Origin: Hawksworthiomyces lignivorus | Taxonomy: Eukaryota > Ascomycota > Sordariomycetes > Ophiostomatales > Ophiostomataceae | Direction: 5' to 3' | Assembly (NCBI GenBank): GCA_002917075.1 | Contig: NTMA01000052.1 | Coordinates: 124,001-188,000 of the forward strand | Length of the DNA stretch: 64,000 nucleotides | Shown: piece by piece, positions 47,101 through 60,100 of the stretch | Numbering within the stretch: position 1 is the first letter of the stretch | How the letters are laid out: the number at the start of each line of letters is the position of its first letter | Notes under the pieces: model-generated | Seen by the model: only the letters and a program-made list of their open reading frames with translations | The model's database searches: none | What the model was told of the DNA's origin: nothing | Translations under genes and position numbers: made by a program

Positions 47101-47809
47101 CTAGCAGCTGGGAGGAGAGGGATTGTCATCTTACAGGCGTCAAAAGAACAGTCGAGCCTTTCTTCATGCCGAAAGCATCGGCAATACGCTTGGCCACATA
47201 AATTTCCACGTTAGGATGGCGGGCTTTGAGCTCTTTTGGCATGTCTTTGACGATAAACAGGTAGCGTTTATCTGCGGCACGTTCGCTCTGGGCGGCGCCC
47301 TTGCCATCGGCAGCAGCAATGGGCGAGACACCTTCGCCGGTATTTATTATAGAAGAAGATAGGTCGTCTTTACGGGCGGTACCGCGTCGGAAGCTATTGA
47401 AGCCAGGACGCTGGTCTGGGAGGACGTCGATCGCCATCAGCTGGCCGGGCTGCACGCCATCGTCGAAGTGGTCCAAATTCATCAGGACCTCGTCGCGTGA
47501 AAGGGCTTCATTGACGGTGACTGTGCAAGTTCTCTCAAGCACCGGAGGTGTCGGCTGCACAAAGGTCGGTTCGCGGATGGTCGAGTTGCTGGACATGGTG
47601 TCTGGTGAGCGAGGAGGGGGTGGCGGCGACGGAGGACGAGGGCTGCGAGACGGGTGCGGCACGGTCGAAGGGGAGCCGGAGCGGGCTGTGCTGCCGCTCA
47701 GAACCGCATCTTGAGGAAGCGATTCAGCATTTGACCGGCTGAGCTGCCGCAAATGCGACGCCCAGCGCGGTGTTTTGCGCGCCCCGGTCGAGAATCCATT
47801 GCGGGACAT
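41142..47809 (-). CDS. IML1: Iml1/DEPDC5 homologue, SEACIT (GATOR1) GAP subunit
   Basis: Catalytic subunit of the vacuolar SEACIT complex that turns off the Rag GTPase Gtr1 and so TORC1 when amino acids are short; also linked to autophagy. Exons 47809-47135 and 47078-41142 join in phase 0 ([21 protein letters not shown]) to about 2203 residues, longer than yeast Iml1. N-terminal domain: [32 protein letters not shown], then the conserved block [28 protein letters not shown] domain lies near residues 1440-1530 ([32 protein letters not shown]), and the conserved C-terminal domain near 1740-1890 ([35 protein letters not shown]). Inserts are Ser-, Gly- and Ala-rich, with a charged [14 protein letters not shown] stretch after the DEP domain. 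The exon-1 start ATG is used, since the conserved N-terminal domain requires that exon. Confidence 0.93.
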
Positions 47810-49779
47810 CGCAATCAGAGCTGCTCATGCAGCTGCGACGACGTCATCGGAGGTGGAGCTGTGAGCACACTGCTCTTTTTTTGCAATTTGGAAAGTTCAA
47901 TATTATATCTACTGGCAGCAGAGCAGATGCAGATGCAGAATGGAGATAGAAATTGCTTCAGGGGCCCAGCTTCAATATCTGTAAATGAGATGTGAAGCCA
48001 ATTTGGGGGACGCTCGGCTTTCGTGATGGCGGCAGAACTATGGAGACAAAAGGTCATTCCTCCACACACCGCCTTCTATTTCAGGATAGCTCTTAAGCAC
48101 TGCACACTGCCTCGCGCATTAAAAAATCAGTCATGCGGCGCGTCTCTCTGATCCGTACAATGCTGCGCTTTGTGGCAGGCTTTGCCTCCACACGAGACAG
48201 TGGCGCAAAGGGGGCCATCTTGTCTGAATGCTTACCTTCTCTGCCTCGTCTGCTTCTGTAAGAACTATGCCGACTAGATTTACTCCTTGCTTTAGGTGCA
48301 CAGGACGACACTGACACCATCAACATTATTGGCCAAAACAGCGGATCCTGTGCATGCGCCCTCCACAGCTTGGGCTGCAATACTAGTTGTTCGTCGTGTA
48401 ATCCAAAGTGCTCTGAACGGTGCTGCAATTGGACGCTGCCACAAGGCTTAACATCGACCTCAGAAAGTCACAGAAGTTCATCATGAGCAAAGCAATTCAT
48501 CTAAGCATATGCAAGTAGCCAAACGTCATTCCGCATCTGCACAGTCCAGTCATCGCAGTCCAACCATGATTGCACAAAGCTGTCCAGCAACAGTTGCACA
48601 GGATGAGTAGCAGTCGTTCTTGTCGCACAGGGAAGGCCAATTTGATAGAGCTCTCCTCATCTTAGCAGACTCGGGACCAATGGCGCAGAGATAAATCTAT
48701 CAGTCTGAATTACGCCTCTGAGCGTTTGCGTGTCTGTCCAGCAGGACCCTGCACAGCATCTTGCATGAAACGCCGTACAGAGGCCGTTTGTCGTTGGATT
48801 AAGTGAACGTATTGGCTGTATCATGAATTGCCAGAATGTAACAAAGCACATCCGCGAAATAAATGACAAAGTGATGAAGTGAGGGGAAATTGAGGCAGGG
48901 AAGGCAGAAAGAGTACAAAGAGCAGGTATAAAAGAACGGATGCAGACGCGCATGTGAGATCAATTGAGATGCCAAGATGAAAGAAAGACGCCGTCGTAGT
49001 TTCAGGAATATACCAATCAAATCGATAACGGGCCAAGGCCGCTAGAACCCCAAAAGAAAGCGACGAAGGCGAAGCTTGCGGAGGCAATTGAAGGCAGCAA
49101 TCAGGTTAGTTTATTGGAGGCATCAAGGCAGCAGCATTCGGGCTCGCTGGCCGAAAAATTTCCCCAGGCTTTTGATGCTCTACTGCAAAACACGTCCACG
49201 TCGCCTATGTCAAGTGACTTTCCAGTTCTTTTCTCGGAGATGTTCTCTCGGGGAGTTTTAGTTCTCGGGGATGCGATCGTATTTCCCTTCTTCTTTCACG
49301 CAGTGGATCACGCGTTGTATTATTATCTCCTTGCTTCAAACTCTTTGTTGTATTGCCAGCAGACATTTCACGTTTCAGGAAGTTCTGGTCCTCTTCTCTC
49401 TCCTCACAATTCCACCCCCCTTCCTTCCTTTCGCAGCAGCCGTGATCGACCTTTGATCGCTCGTGATAGCCCAACCCCGATTTCTCCACTATTTTTCTGC
49501 TACGTCTTGCTGTCTTCGCCTTCCTCAACCTCACTTCCATTTTCTTTTTTTTTTTTTTTTTTTGGCTTTTGAGCTCTTTCGGCTGTTCTTTCCCTTCAAT
49601 TATTTTTCTCTTCTTTCTAGCTTTGGCTTTTCTTCTCTTATTGTTACTTGGTCTTACCTTTTCCCTTCTTACTTGTATTCCACGGCATCAGGCATTTCTC
49701 TTGCTGCACTTCTCTTGTGAATGAATACCATCTAACCAACTTCCGCATCTTCCGACCAGCCTCTATCGTATTTACAACC
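47810..49779. promoter_or_regulatory. Divergent region between IML1 and the zinc transporter
   Basis: About 2 kb between outward-reading starts. The right 500 bases (49270-49779) are strongly pyrimidine-rich, with a long T run at 49544-49563, typical of a fungal leader. No gene or assignable site is seen. Confidence 0.5.
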
Positions 49780-51510
49780 ATGGTATTCAAACTAACGCCT
49801 AAGAGGCGCTTAATTGCTACTATTGGCATCTCCTTTGCCTTCTTCGTCGCTGAGATTATTGGTGAGATACTGCGCAGCCATTGACGCTTGCTCTTGCCAT
49901 TGTCGTGACATGCATTAACAGCTAATTAGTTGCCTTTATGACAAAATCTCTGGCTCTCATTGCCGATGCCTTTCACTATGTACGGCTTATTGTGGCTTTG
50001 TCTTGCCTTTTTTTCCTCCTACGATCCTCGTCCACAGCGGTTCTAACCATTTAAATTCTAGATGAACGATCTCATTGGATTTATTGTTGCTCTAACTGCC
50101 CTCATCGTACGTGTCGGTCGCGAGCCAGAAGAACGGGAGCTATATTTGGACGTTCTCATTGACACGACTGCAGATCTCGGAACGTTCAGACTTTCCTCAA
50201 GAGCTCTCCTTTGGATGGCAGCGTGCACGGCTGCTTGGTGCCTTTTTCAATGGTGTCTTTCTTCTGGCGCTGGGCATCAGCATTTTCCTTCAGTCGCTCG
50301 AGAGGTTTGTCTCGCTTCAAGGTAAGGTCATACTTTCCAGTGACATTCTTCTTTTTGTACTTTTCAGTCCACTAAATGACATATCTAAAGAGGTGCAAAA
50401 TCCCAAGCTAGTGCTCATCATGGGCTGTGTTGGCTTCGGACTCAACGTCATCAGTGCCACCTTCCTGCACGGTATGTATACAGGCTACCTTCAATTTAGG
50501 CACTCTTTGCCTCTGCTATGGGGATCTCTCATCTGTTGACAAAACTGATTATCAGAACATGACCATGGCCATGGCGACGGCCACGGCCACAGCCACGGCC
50601 ACAACCACGGTTCCTCGGATACAGGAGTGCATGGACATGATCACGAACAAGAGCATGAGTCTAGCGAGCTAAGTGTAAGATTGGATGCTTCGACATCCGC
50701 CATATTTTATGAAAGCTGCTGCTGATGCACCGTATAGACAAGTCTGTTACACGCAGAACACCGCCACTTGCAGGTGCAGTCCAAGGGGCCGGGCCGCGAC
50801 CTCAACATGCTCGGCGCCTTTGTACACGTGGTCGGAGACGCTCTGAACAACGTCGGAGTCATCATCTCTGCCGTGGTGATTTGGAAAACCAACTACCCGG
50901 CCCGCTTCTATGCCGATCCGGGCACGAGCATGGGCATTGCTATTATGATTCTCCTATCATCACTGCCTCTTGTCAAGAACAGTGGCAACATTCTGCTTCA
51001 GAGCGCGCCCCGTGGTGTAGATCTTGATGATGTGAAGCATGACCTTGAAAAGGTGCGCAAACCGCATTTGATGACATTCTGGTGTCATTGCCACGTTCCT
51101 CATCTGGTGCTAATAGAATAATCTAGATCCCCGGCATTGAATCGGTCCATGAGCTGCACATTTGGCGCCTGGATCAGAAGAAAGCAATTGCCTCGGCACA
51201 TGTTGTCGTCTCAGACCAGGCCGTTTCAAACTTCATGGAGAAGGCACGCACGGTTAGCGAGTGCCTTCATGCCTACGGCATTCACTCCGCCACTCTGCAG
51301 CCAGAGCTGTCCTATTCTTCTCAGGTCTCGCTCGGGTCGACTTTGAACGAAATGCCCGCAGCAGTCACTATCCCCGCCGCTAGCAATGAAGACAGCAACA
51401 AGAACCGGCCGTCAAACGCTGTCTCGGTCATCCGTAGGAGGACGATTGATGTGAGTCGTTGCCAGATCCCATGCGGTACGCTATGTGAAAACTTGATGTG
51501 CTGCAAGTAG
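49780..51510 (+). CDS. ZRC1: CDF-family vacuolar zinc transporter
   Basis: Eight exons (49780-49861, 49930-49979, 50062-50106, 50174-50321, 50391-50471, 50556-50674, 50738-51052, 51127-51510) join in phase to 407 residues. It exchanges Zn2+ (and Co2+/Cd2+) for H+ into the vacuole. Marks in order: segment 1, MTKSLALIADAFHYMND with the metal-site His and Asp (HxxxD), SFGWQRARLLGAFFNGVFLLALGISIFLQSLERF, then the cytosolic His-rich loop EHDHGHGDGHGHSHGHNHG in exon 6, then HVVGDALNNVGVIISA with the second HxxxD site. The C-terminal cytosolic domain has VHELHIWRLDQ and ends CGTLCENLMCCK, typical of Zrc1/Cot1-like proteins. Two neighbouring introns (50-nt and 45-nt exons) are small but phase-consistent. 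Confidence 0.93.
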
Positions 51511-54500
51511 CGAAGGATAGCTGCTGGAGGAGGGAGGGGAGAGCTCGGCGGGGTCCGTCCGATACGTATCGACTTAGAGATGTTCGTGTGCGGCACGAAA
51601 AGAGCGTTCCGATACGACGTCGCTCAGGGGAATGGAGCGGAATCTAGTGACCGCCACTAGAGATGGCGACATTGAAGGCCATTTTTGGCATACGAAGCAT
51701 TGCTTGATATGAACCAATTTGTTCCGGATGGCAAGTCCCCCATGTACGAGTACAGCAGAATGTAGTAAAAAAGAGAAGCATTACGTGAATGATGGAGCGA
51801 CAAGCGCGCGAAGCTCCTGGGGCCGTGGGGATAGGCCTCGTGGGGAGCAATATTAGCGTGGGGGTGGACCGCCCTGTCAACCGTTCTTCATGCGGAGAGA
51901 CGATGTGATGTCTCAGAATGTCAATTGAAAGAATGAATAAAAATATCCTGTCACGCCTGCTTCTGAGTGACGATCGGTCCCGGTGATTTAAGCTGGAGGA
52001 AAGGTGGAATTTGCACTGTGAGCTGTCTTGGTTCCTTAAGGTCACACACGAATTGACAACATCTCCAGCCAGCGATGAATTGCATCATCGAGCGGAGCTG
52101 TAAAGCCACACAGGGCACTGGCAGCGTATGTTGTTTTGGGTTTTGCGAATCTTGGCAATATTTAGTAAACCAATTGTCGTATTACCAATCAAATGGGACT
52201 GATTACCGCATCCTTCAACCTTCAAAGCCGGGTGATTTGTGCAGCGCTCAGTCTCTTGTAATAAATATTCGCTGGCATCATCGAAGGCGAAGCAGGAGCT
52301 CTGTGCTCGTACAACAATCCATGTCGGGCAGTCTTCAGTCTCAAAATAGGTGCTGGTAACTGAACATTGTGCAGGCGGGACAGAGAGCGGTTACACAAGT
52401 AGAATTACAATGCGTGGGCGATGACACGAGATTTGGCCATGCAAAAGGAGGCCATGGAAGTGGCCGGAAGAAGAAGGCGAGTGGCGGGTTTGGAGCAGCC
52501 GGCTCGGATGTCTGCCTATTTAGAGTCGCAGCCCAGTAGGATTGGACCTGCCGGAAGAAGCAAATGATACGCTTCATCCGGCAGCAACAAATAGCATGGC
52601 CACGATAGCAGCGTTCCGCTCCCTGCTTCTCTGCGTTTCCAGAAGCCTGCCAGAAGCACCTTTCCGGGCCTGCCTTTTGGAAGGCCGCCGTGCGACGCGA
52701 GGCGAGGTGGAAGCCAGGGCGATAGAAAGCAGGCCTCCTGAAAGGAGAGCCAGGGGAATCGAGAACGAACAGCATAGCAAGAGACACAAGGCAAGGCGAA
52801 TCGGGATCGGTGCTAATATCGCTGACCACAGATCGGTAGAGTGGAGCAGGGCTAAGCTGGGCTCCAATCGCTGACTTCTGGGTAGCGAGAACGAGCATGT
52901 ACGAGTACTTGTTACGTTCGACCTAGGCGGAGGAAGTATCCCTACACCAAACTAGAAAACCAGCACTATATGCGGCTCGGCTATAGCAGCCCCTCCAAGC
53001 CAGGGAGGGCTAATGTCTTTGAAATTTTATCTAGACCGCCTCGTTTTACAAACAACCCTACAGCGCTGGTGTGATAAGAATAATCAGACTCGTTACTTTT
53101 GCCAACTCATACCCTCCACCACAGGGTTGAATTGAGGAAGGCGGTTTTAAGGCTGCGAAAGGGCATTGCATAAAAGCTCGATAGGAAGCTGCATCGTCGA
53201 CTTTAGGCGCCAAGACAAAAAAAAGAAATTAGACGTGGGAAACATGGGATGGAAACAAGAGGGCGGGGAGGGTGAGGATATTAAGAGAGAACTGTGAGCC
53301 TTCTCGAAACATTTCAACCTACTCAAGATCAGAAGAACCAAAGTTTCTAAATGAAGCCGCCCCTAAAATGCCGATGACGAAAAGAAACGGTTAGCTGGCC
53401 CCCTGGTCCAACGGCTTTTCTTTTTTTGTCCGCTTCCGTCAGTTAGTTGCTTCTCTGAGCAGAGGTGTGGCACACGGGCGACCGGTGAAGTTATTAACTC
53501 TGGGCAAAAAGCCCAAATTGAAAGAAGAAAATAAAAAGGAAAAACAAAAATGGTCGTGTCCTTGGCGTGGTCGTATTGGGTAGGACGGAGTAACACTCGT
53601 ACATGCCCTGCGTTCTCGTGTCCTGTACTCCGTACACACAAGCCTTTAAGACTGCGACACCGTGGCTCGTGCTCAGATAGCTTGTACACCGCAAGAGGAA
53701 GCCATATTTGCCTCTTCTGTGCTTCATATTCTAGCTGACCACCACGGCCTCGTCCAAATTCGGGAGGCTCGAGCCGAAACTGTTCGAATCTGCCTGCCGC
53801 ACATCCTTCCCTTCCCTTTTTGTGATATATGATGAAAACGGTATTTTCTCTTTTTTTGCCACGACATGCTTTTTTGTCTCAATGAGTGGTTTTTCGCTCT
53901 CTTTTGTGGTTTCCTTGACCGAGCAATACGACTTGGATTCGTGCCTCAGCGTTGTAATTCGCGTATCCGCTTTCACATGGCAAGGGGGTACTCCAGAGCG
54001 GTCGGTGCCATGGGTGTCGTCCCTCCTAGCGCAGCTCACAGGACCTGCAAAAGGCCCCTGCAAAGAGCCCACGGCACCGGACAGTAGGACAAGGCTTCCC
54101 CGAGATTGCAGCCATTTGCTGGATCCAGACAGACCCATGATGAAAAGGGCAACGGCTCGACCGATCAGCGCCCGCAAAAGTCCGCACGGCACGTTCTTCT
54201 CCCTTCTGTCCTTCTTTCTTTTCGTCTTCCATGCAACGGCGCAAATGAGCAAAAGGGAGCGTATCTTACCGAACGATCTTAGCCGTATCTCTTTCCCATC
54301 CTGCTCCTACCCAATTTCCCTCTCACCGCCCCCAAATTCTCCTCTTTCTTAAGAGTCTGTCGCTATTGCGGTTCGGAAATCATGTTCTTTTTCTGATATA
54401 CTGCCGTCCAAGTAATAAAAACCGGTTCCGTCGACCCAAATGAACACATACAACGTTCCAACGTGCCAGTTTCTGGGGTGCGCTCGAGCCAGGACCGCGT

Positions 54501-57113
54501 TCAGCGTGGCTTGCAGAAAAGCATGGAAAAGTTTTGGAGCGGAGATGAAGATGGGTGGTTCAGCTGAGCGCAAAATAAGATTGCGAGAAGAGGGCAATCC
54601 AAACAATGAAGAGGAAGAATATCAAGGGATGAAACGGTTTGACGAGAAGAAAGGAAAAGACATGAGCAAGCTGCAAGGCTCTCTCTCTCTGTCTCTCGGA
54701 CCGGCATATGTGCGATGAAGAATCGTTGATCTTGATCGCTACGGAGTACTCGCAATCTCCATAGAACCCAGCGCCTAGAACGGGTACCGACGATTTTCTC
54801 TGTGCGGAGTTCACCGAAAAACTGTTCGCCTCTAGTGTCTAGACTTAATTTCGTGTAGCTCTTCGATCTCCTCCGCAGCCCCGCTGCTGGGCACTGCCTT
54901 CGAGCCCAAGTGCCATCTGTGGCGCTCCTGCTAGTAAAAGTCCGAGGCGGTGACGCTTGCCGTTGCTGCAGGACTGTGAGACTCCTTTGGCACGCACAGG
55001 GAATGCTAAAGTGGCTGCAGCGTTCCTTCTGCAGCACCCGCCCTGCGTTATGATGTATTATGTTTAATGTATGATGTACGTACCCGCTGTGACGAAAATG
55101 GCGTTCGCTTCGCCCGCCCTTTCCTCCGCCGTTTTTTTTTTTTTTCTCTTTACTTCCCCTTGACCACTGCCGCTATCCCACCTTCCAACCCCACCAAGCT
55201 GGTAACTGGCACTTCCCTGTTATCCCAATGCCCCAGCCATTCCTGCCTACCCCGTTTGAATTTATTGTTTATTTTTGCACACCGCCGGAGTAGTAAAGAT
55301 GGTGCCCCCAGGTGATCGGTCGCAGCTACCCTATTGATCCACGTAAAGAAACAAGAAACAGCAGGAGATCTCTTCTGAAAAAAAGGGAAAAAAGAAAAAG
55401 AAATTCAGATAAATTTGAAAAAGCCAATGGCGGCACTTCTATCACAATCCGGATCAGCGAGGCTGCCCATCAAGAAGCAGTAATTATTGTGTGCGCTTGG
55501 AATGTTTTGTTTGGCTTGACGACGAACATGCCGGCTCGCGATGCGGCATGCAGCTCGTTATTAGTCTGGGAACTAATACCAAGTCCCAAGTCCCAACCAT
55601 GGGCCGGCGTAAATCCCAAGCCCAAAATATTACAGACAAAAAATAAAGCTAAGAAGAAAAATTTTAGAAAACAGACCGGCGGATTCTCGTCGAGACAAAC
55701 AAAGGCAGACCGATTTTTGGGGGGGGGTTTTTTTTTTCTCAATTCTTTCTAATAGCCTTCGATTACTTTCTTTAGTATGCTCTTCCTCTCGTCCCGCCCA
55801 AGCCCTCTTCTCCCTGCCTTCCTCGGGTTTTCATGATCCTCTTGGGCCTCAATTTCTGCTACGTACATCTTTGGCTCTCATTCATTTCGCGCCCACTTCT
55901 CATTTCCTGTTTTTCTTATTTTGTTTTGTCGGCACGGCCGTCGGCTACTTTCGCCGTTCTCGTACCGGCTTGCTTCCCCGATCTTCAAAAAACATTTTAA
56001 AAAAATCTGAGTGTGGCATTAAGGATAGTCAATGGTACGCAGTGATATTCGGATATTCAACCATATCCACGAGCCAATAGCTTCCGCCTCGTTTCCCGCT
56101 TGTTTTTTTCCTTCACTCTCTGGTTCCACCTCCATGATTGTCTTCCCATCTCTTCCACCTTAATTCACTATCAAGATTCGCCTTCCCCCTGTACGCAGAG
56201 AGCCTGGGAGCAAAAATCCCCTCACCGAACTGGGCAGTGTTTACCGAGTATTCCACCTAGCAAATCATGCCGGAACATTCGCGACAATATTGGTTCAGAT
56301 TTCACCAGTCTATGTAATAGGCCTCAGTTTTGCCACTCTTCGCTTCCTTGCCGGCTCTTCATTTGCTTTCTCGTCGTGCAGCGCAGTCGTCCTGGTACAG
56401 CTACCTGACACTTGATACGCAGGGAGAAACGGCGAGGTATACAGGAGGCTGGTCGTCAACCCTGTGTTTACGTACGGCACTTGCAAACGCGCACATATCT
56501 GCTGCTCCACTGCTCGAGACGAGCCAACGAGAGCCTACCCAACTGACTGACTGAATAAGGAGAGGGGGGTGGCGAGTGCAGGCCGCTTAGAAGCTCATCT
56601 ACCTACCCTGCCCAGGTGACTGATTGACTGATTCGAAAAGAACGCATCTCCCAGAGTCCGCCAAATAAAACGTCCGCGGAGGAGGAAAAGGGCTTGCGGG
56701 CAAAGCAAAAAGCATCCGGCCGTTTGCTGTCCAACGAGAGCGTCCATAATACTCCATCTGCGAATCCAGTGCTGCATCTTGCCACAGGATTCATTTATAC
56801 TACCCCCTAATCTCTATTCGTGTTGTTCGTGTCAGCCGCCTCTTCCTATCTTCGTTCAACTATATCACATTCGACGATTTTATTTTTTTAATTCATCCCT
56901 TCATCTTCATCTTAATATTAGTATCTTCTTACTTTACTCAGTCAGCGGACGAACAAAGCACTGTTAAGCAAATGGACTTCACTACCCGAGGGCACTCGCA
57001 GCGTTTTGTGTACCACCCTCCTATCTAAGGGATAGTTTTATCCAAGGATTAGTGATAAGGCCAGAACCTAGAACGGCTTTGGCTGGGTGTATCCAGCTCC
57101 CACTTGGCCAGCA
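51511..57113. other. 5.6-kb gene-poor region upstream of LST4
   Basis: No supportable gene. It contains TGTACGAGTACA-like and GTACTCCGTAC motifs (51743, 52897, 53583-53637, 54739), a G8/T10 run near 55718-55736, an A-rich tract (55375-55400), CTGACTGA/TGACTGAT simple repeats (56539, 56615) and a pyrimidine-rich stretch (56850-56940) that is probably the LST4 leader. The length suggests a long promoter or 5' untranslated region for LST4, or an unseen noncoding gene. Confidence 0.45.
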
Positions 57114-60100
57114 ATGTTGGGGAAGCTATTCAATCTCGGTACTGGCGCGGGCGCCAGCGCCGGCTCCAGCGCTGCTTCCCATGCTGGCCAACCCGCCGGT
57201 GTGCCCGAGCTTGTGTCTTCGTTAGACTCCGTTCAAGAAGATCTTCACACTCGCAGCTTGCTCTACCCCGATGCCCAGGCTCTGTTCCAGCACCGCCATG
57301 ACCAAGTCTTCCCTCTTCCCAGCAGCCCCAAATTATCAGCCGCAGCCGCTATAGGGTCGGCGTTTGACTACGATGCCGATGTCGACCTTGATATGCGCGA
57401 TGTGCGGGTCGTCATCATGCAAGAAGGCATCAGTTCCATGCCATCATGTCTCCTCTACGATTCCCAAGCGCCGCCGCCGCCACCGCCCACCCCTTCCGTC
57501 CCTGATCGCCCTTCCACCATGGGTGGTCTGTCGCATTTTAATCATGGACTGCAGGATTCTTCCCGACGCGTGCCAACTTCTCCCCGAAAACCGAGCCTGG
57601 GTCACGGTGCGCGTCCAGTGATAATTCAACCAGACAGCCCCCAGCTCCGGCAGAGCGCTACCTTTGATCGGCGACCGTCTCTTCACCGGCGGAGCCACTC
57701 ACGACTAGAGTCAGACATGCAGCGAGCCTACCGCGAATACGCCGATGAAATTAACATCTTCTCCAGCTGCATTTTCGGAACCTCGGAACTTTTGGCCTAC
57801 CGGGGCACGTCAACCAAGGTCCACGTTCTCCCGTCTGATTCCCGCCCTGCTGACCTCTCATCTTCGATTTTTCACGACGGCCGCGGATCGCTCGGCCGGT
57901 CTAGCATGCGATCCAGCAAGCTTTCCCAGTCTTTTTCGTCCGAATCAGCGGCGATGTTCTCTCCGCCGCCAACCTCTTCATCCTCGTCCGTGGCTACCAG
58001 CTCTCTAAGGACTGGCGATCGGAGAAGGGTCTTGATCACCAGGCTGTTCCCGGTCACCCTGCCCAACGACGAGGACCCCGTCTCTACAGTCACACCGCAC
58101 AGCCGCGTTTCCGAAGAAAGCGGCAACAGTGGCGGCTACCCCTTTCCTGCTTCTGTGGACGACGAGACTCTGAAGAAGAAAAAGAAGCCCAAGCCCAAGC
58201 AGAAGCGTACGCCCATGTACGCAATTGCCTTGATTGTCAACCTCCCACAGCCGCCAACTCCGCTGCCCATGCAAGTTGCATCCGCCTCGAGAAATACTTT
58301 CCGTGGCCCCGGGTCCTATTCGGAGCAAGAATCGTTTCCATCTTCTTACGGGTCTGGCCGGAGAGTGGGCTGGGCACTTGCTACAGCAGCTGTTGGGGGC
58401 AATGCGGGTAACGGCCTTGGAATCGACATGTCGGGTACGGAGTCGACACTGGCTGGCTCTGCGGTCTCCGGCGGTACTATCGGCGCGACAACAGACATCG
58501 AGGAGCGCATGGATCCCATCACGCAGCATTGGGACATTATTATGCGAGCCCTCACTCAAATGCAGACAGCCGTTTCTTCAACGATCTTAACCTTATTGCG
58601 CGCCGCGGATGTAGCATCTCCCGATCCCTATCCACCTTCGGTGTCGCCGTACATCTCCAGAACCACCTCGTTTAGCGGACGGCGCAGCGGAGAAGGAAGT
58701 GGCTTCATGAAGGCACCGAAATCAAATGCAAAGCTCGTGACACTTATGCCGAATGCACTAATGGACATGGAACGGATATCTTGTGAAGTGGACAGCGCAC
58801 GAAGCCGGATTGCCGTTGGCTTGCGCGCCTTGAGGGTTGTCACCGGCCAGAATCGCTGGGGCATCTGGCGTGAAGAAGCTCGATGGGTATCACGATGGGC
58901 AGCTTCAATTAGAGAGAAGACTTCGCAGCAAGAGTCGCAGCAGCCGCAGCAACATCAACAACAACAGGAGCAGCAGCAACAGCAGCAACAGCAGCAACAA
59001 GCTACCCATCTGCAACCATCCGCGCCGAACCAACAACTCTCTCAAATCCAAGACCCGTTTCTCTTCAATCTACTAACTGCCTTCCTCTCTACGCACACCG
59101 ACTGGCTCCAAGCTCTCAGCCCGGCCAAATACCGCAAGAGACACCTTATGTTACAGTCCAGCAAAGGAAGCGACGATTCCTTATCTTCCAGGACCATCGT
59201 CGTATGCCGAGACAAAATTGCCGCCAGGCGGATTATCTTCCTGCTATCTGCTTTTCTCCCCGCAGCACAGAGCTTCCCCGGCACCGTCCGCGCCCACCGC
59301 CCGAGCACGTCCATGTCATGGGGTGCCCTATCCCAATCGCCACCGGCATCTTTTGTTGTGCCCATCTTGAAAGAACAATCGCTTCGTCGGAAGATCAACA
59401 GGCGGGGACCGGGCGGCGGCCGGCGGTCGTCGCATTCGCGCAACCTTAGCCTCCAGAGCCAGTCAGTCGACGGCAGTGGCGTTCCTCGGTCCGCCTCCAT
59501 GTCTGTCACTGGCGCCCCTCCTCCGTTGGCGCATTTGCACTTTCACAGAGGCCAGCATGAGAGACGGCCTTCAGACACGGCGTCGATCCGCACAGCGAAC
59601 CTCCCTTTCACAGGCAACGACTTCAACACACGCAAGAGCAGCGCTGCGACGACTACCACTATTACCTCGGACGCAACGATTCCTCACTTTACGACTCTGC
59701 AGCGTGTAGACACGGCCCTCTTGACTCGACCGGATAGCAGTGCTAGCAGCGCTGCGGCTGATGACCTCAAGCGCACGCTACAGCGTGGCGAGAGCAACGC
59801 AAGCCAGCAGAGTCCGATGTTTCCCTTGCAGCACCAGGTCAGCACGGGCTCTGCCGACTCTGACTCGAGAAATCAAAGCCTGCGTTGGGGAAGTATGCTA
59901 AGCGGGTTTTTGACTGGACGCCGCCGCGATTCGAATGCGGGCGGCCACAGTCGCACTTCTTCAACGTCATCATGGGACCCGCTCGGCAGACGAAGCAATG
60001 TCCCTCCATCTCCTATTAAGTCGGGGCATGGCGCGATTCCGGGTGATAGTCGGCAGCAACATGACCAAAACTACGAAGCGGGTATCGAACAACACCTGGA

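Noticed and set aside
52341..52898. 185-codon minus-strand frame
   Set aside because: Overlapped by similar-length frames on both strands, no domain or start context; typical of random open frames in GC-balanced DNA.
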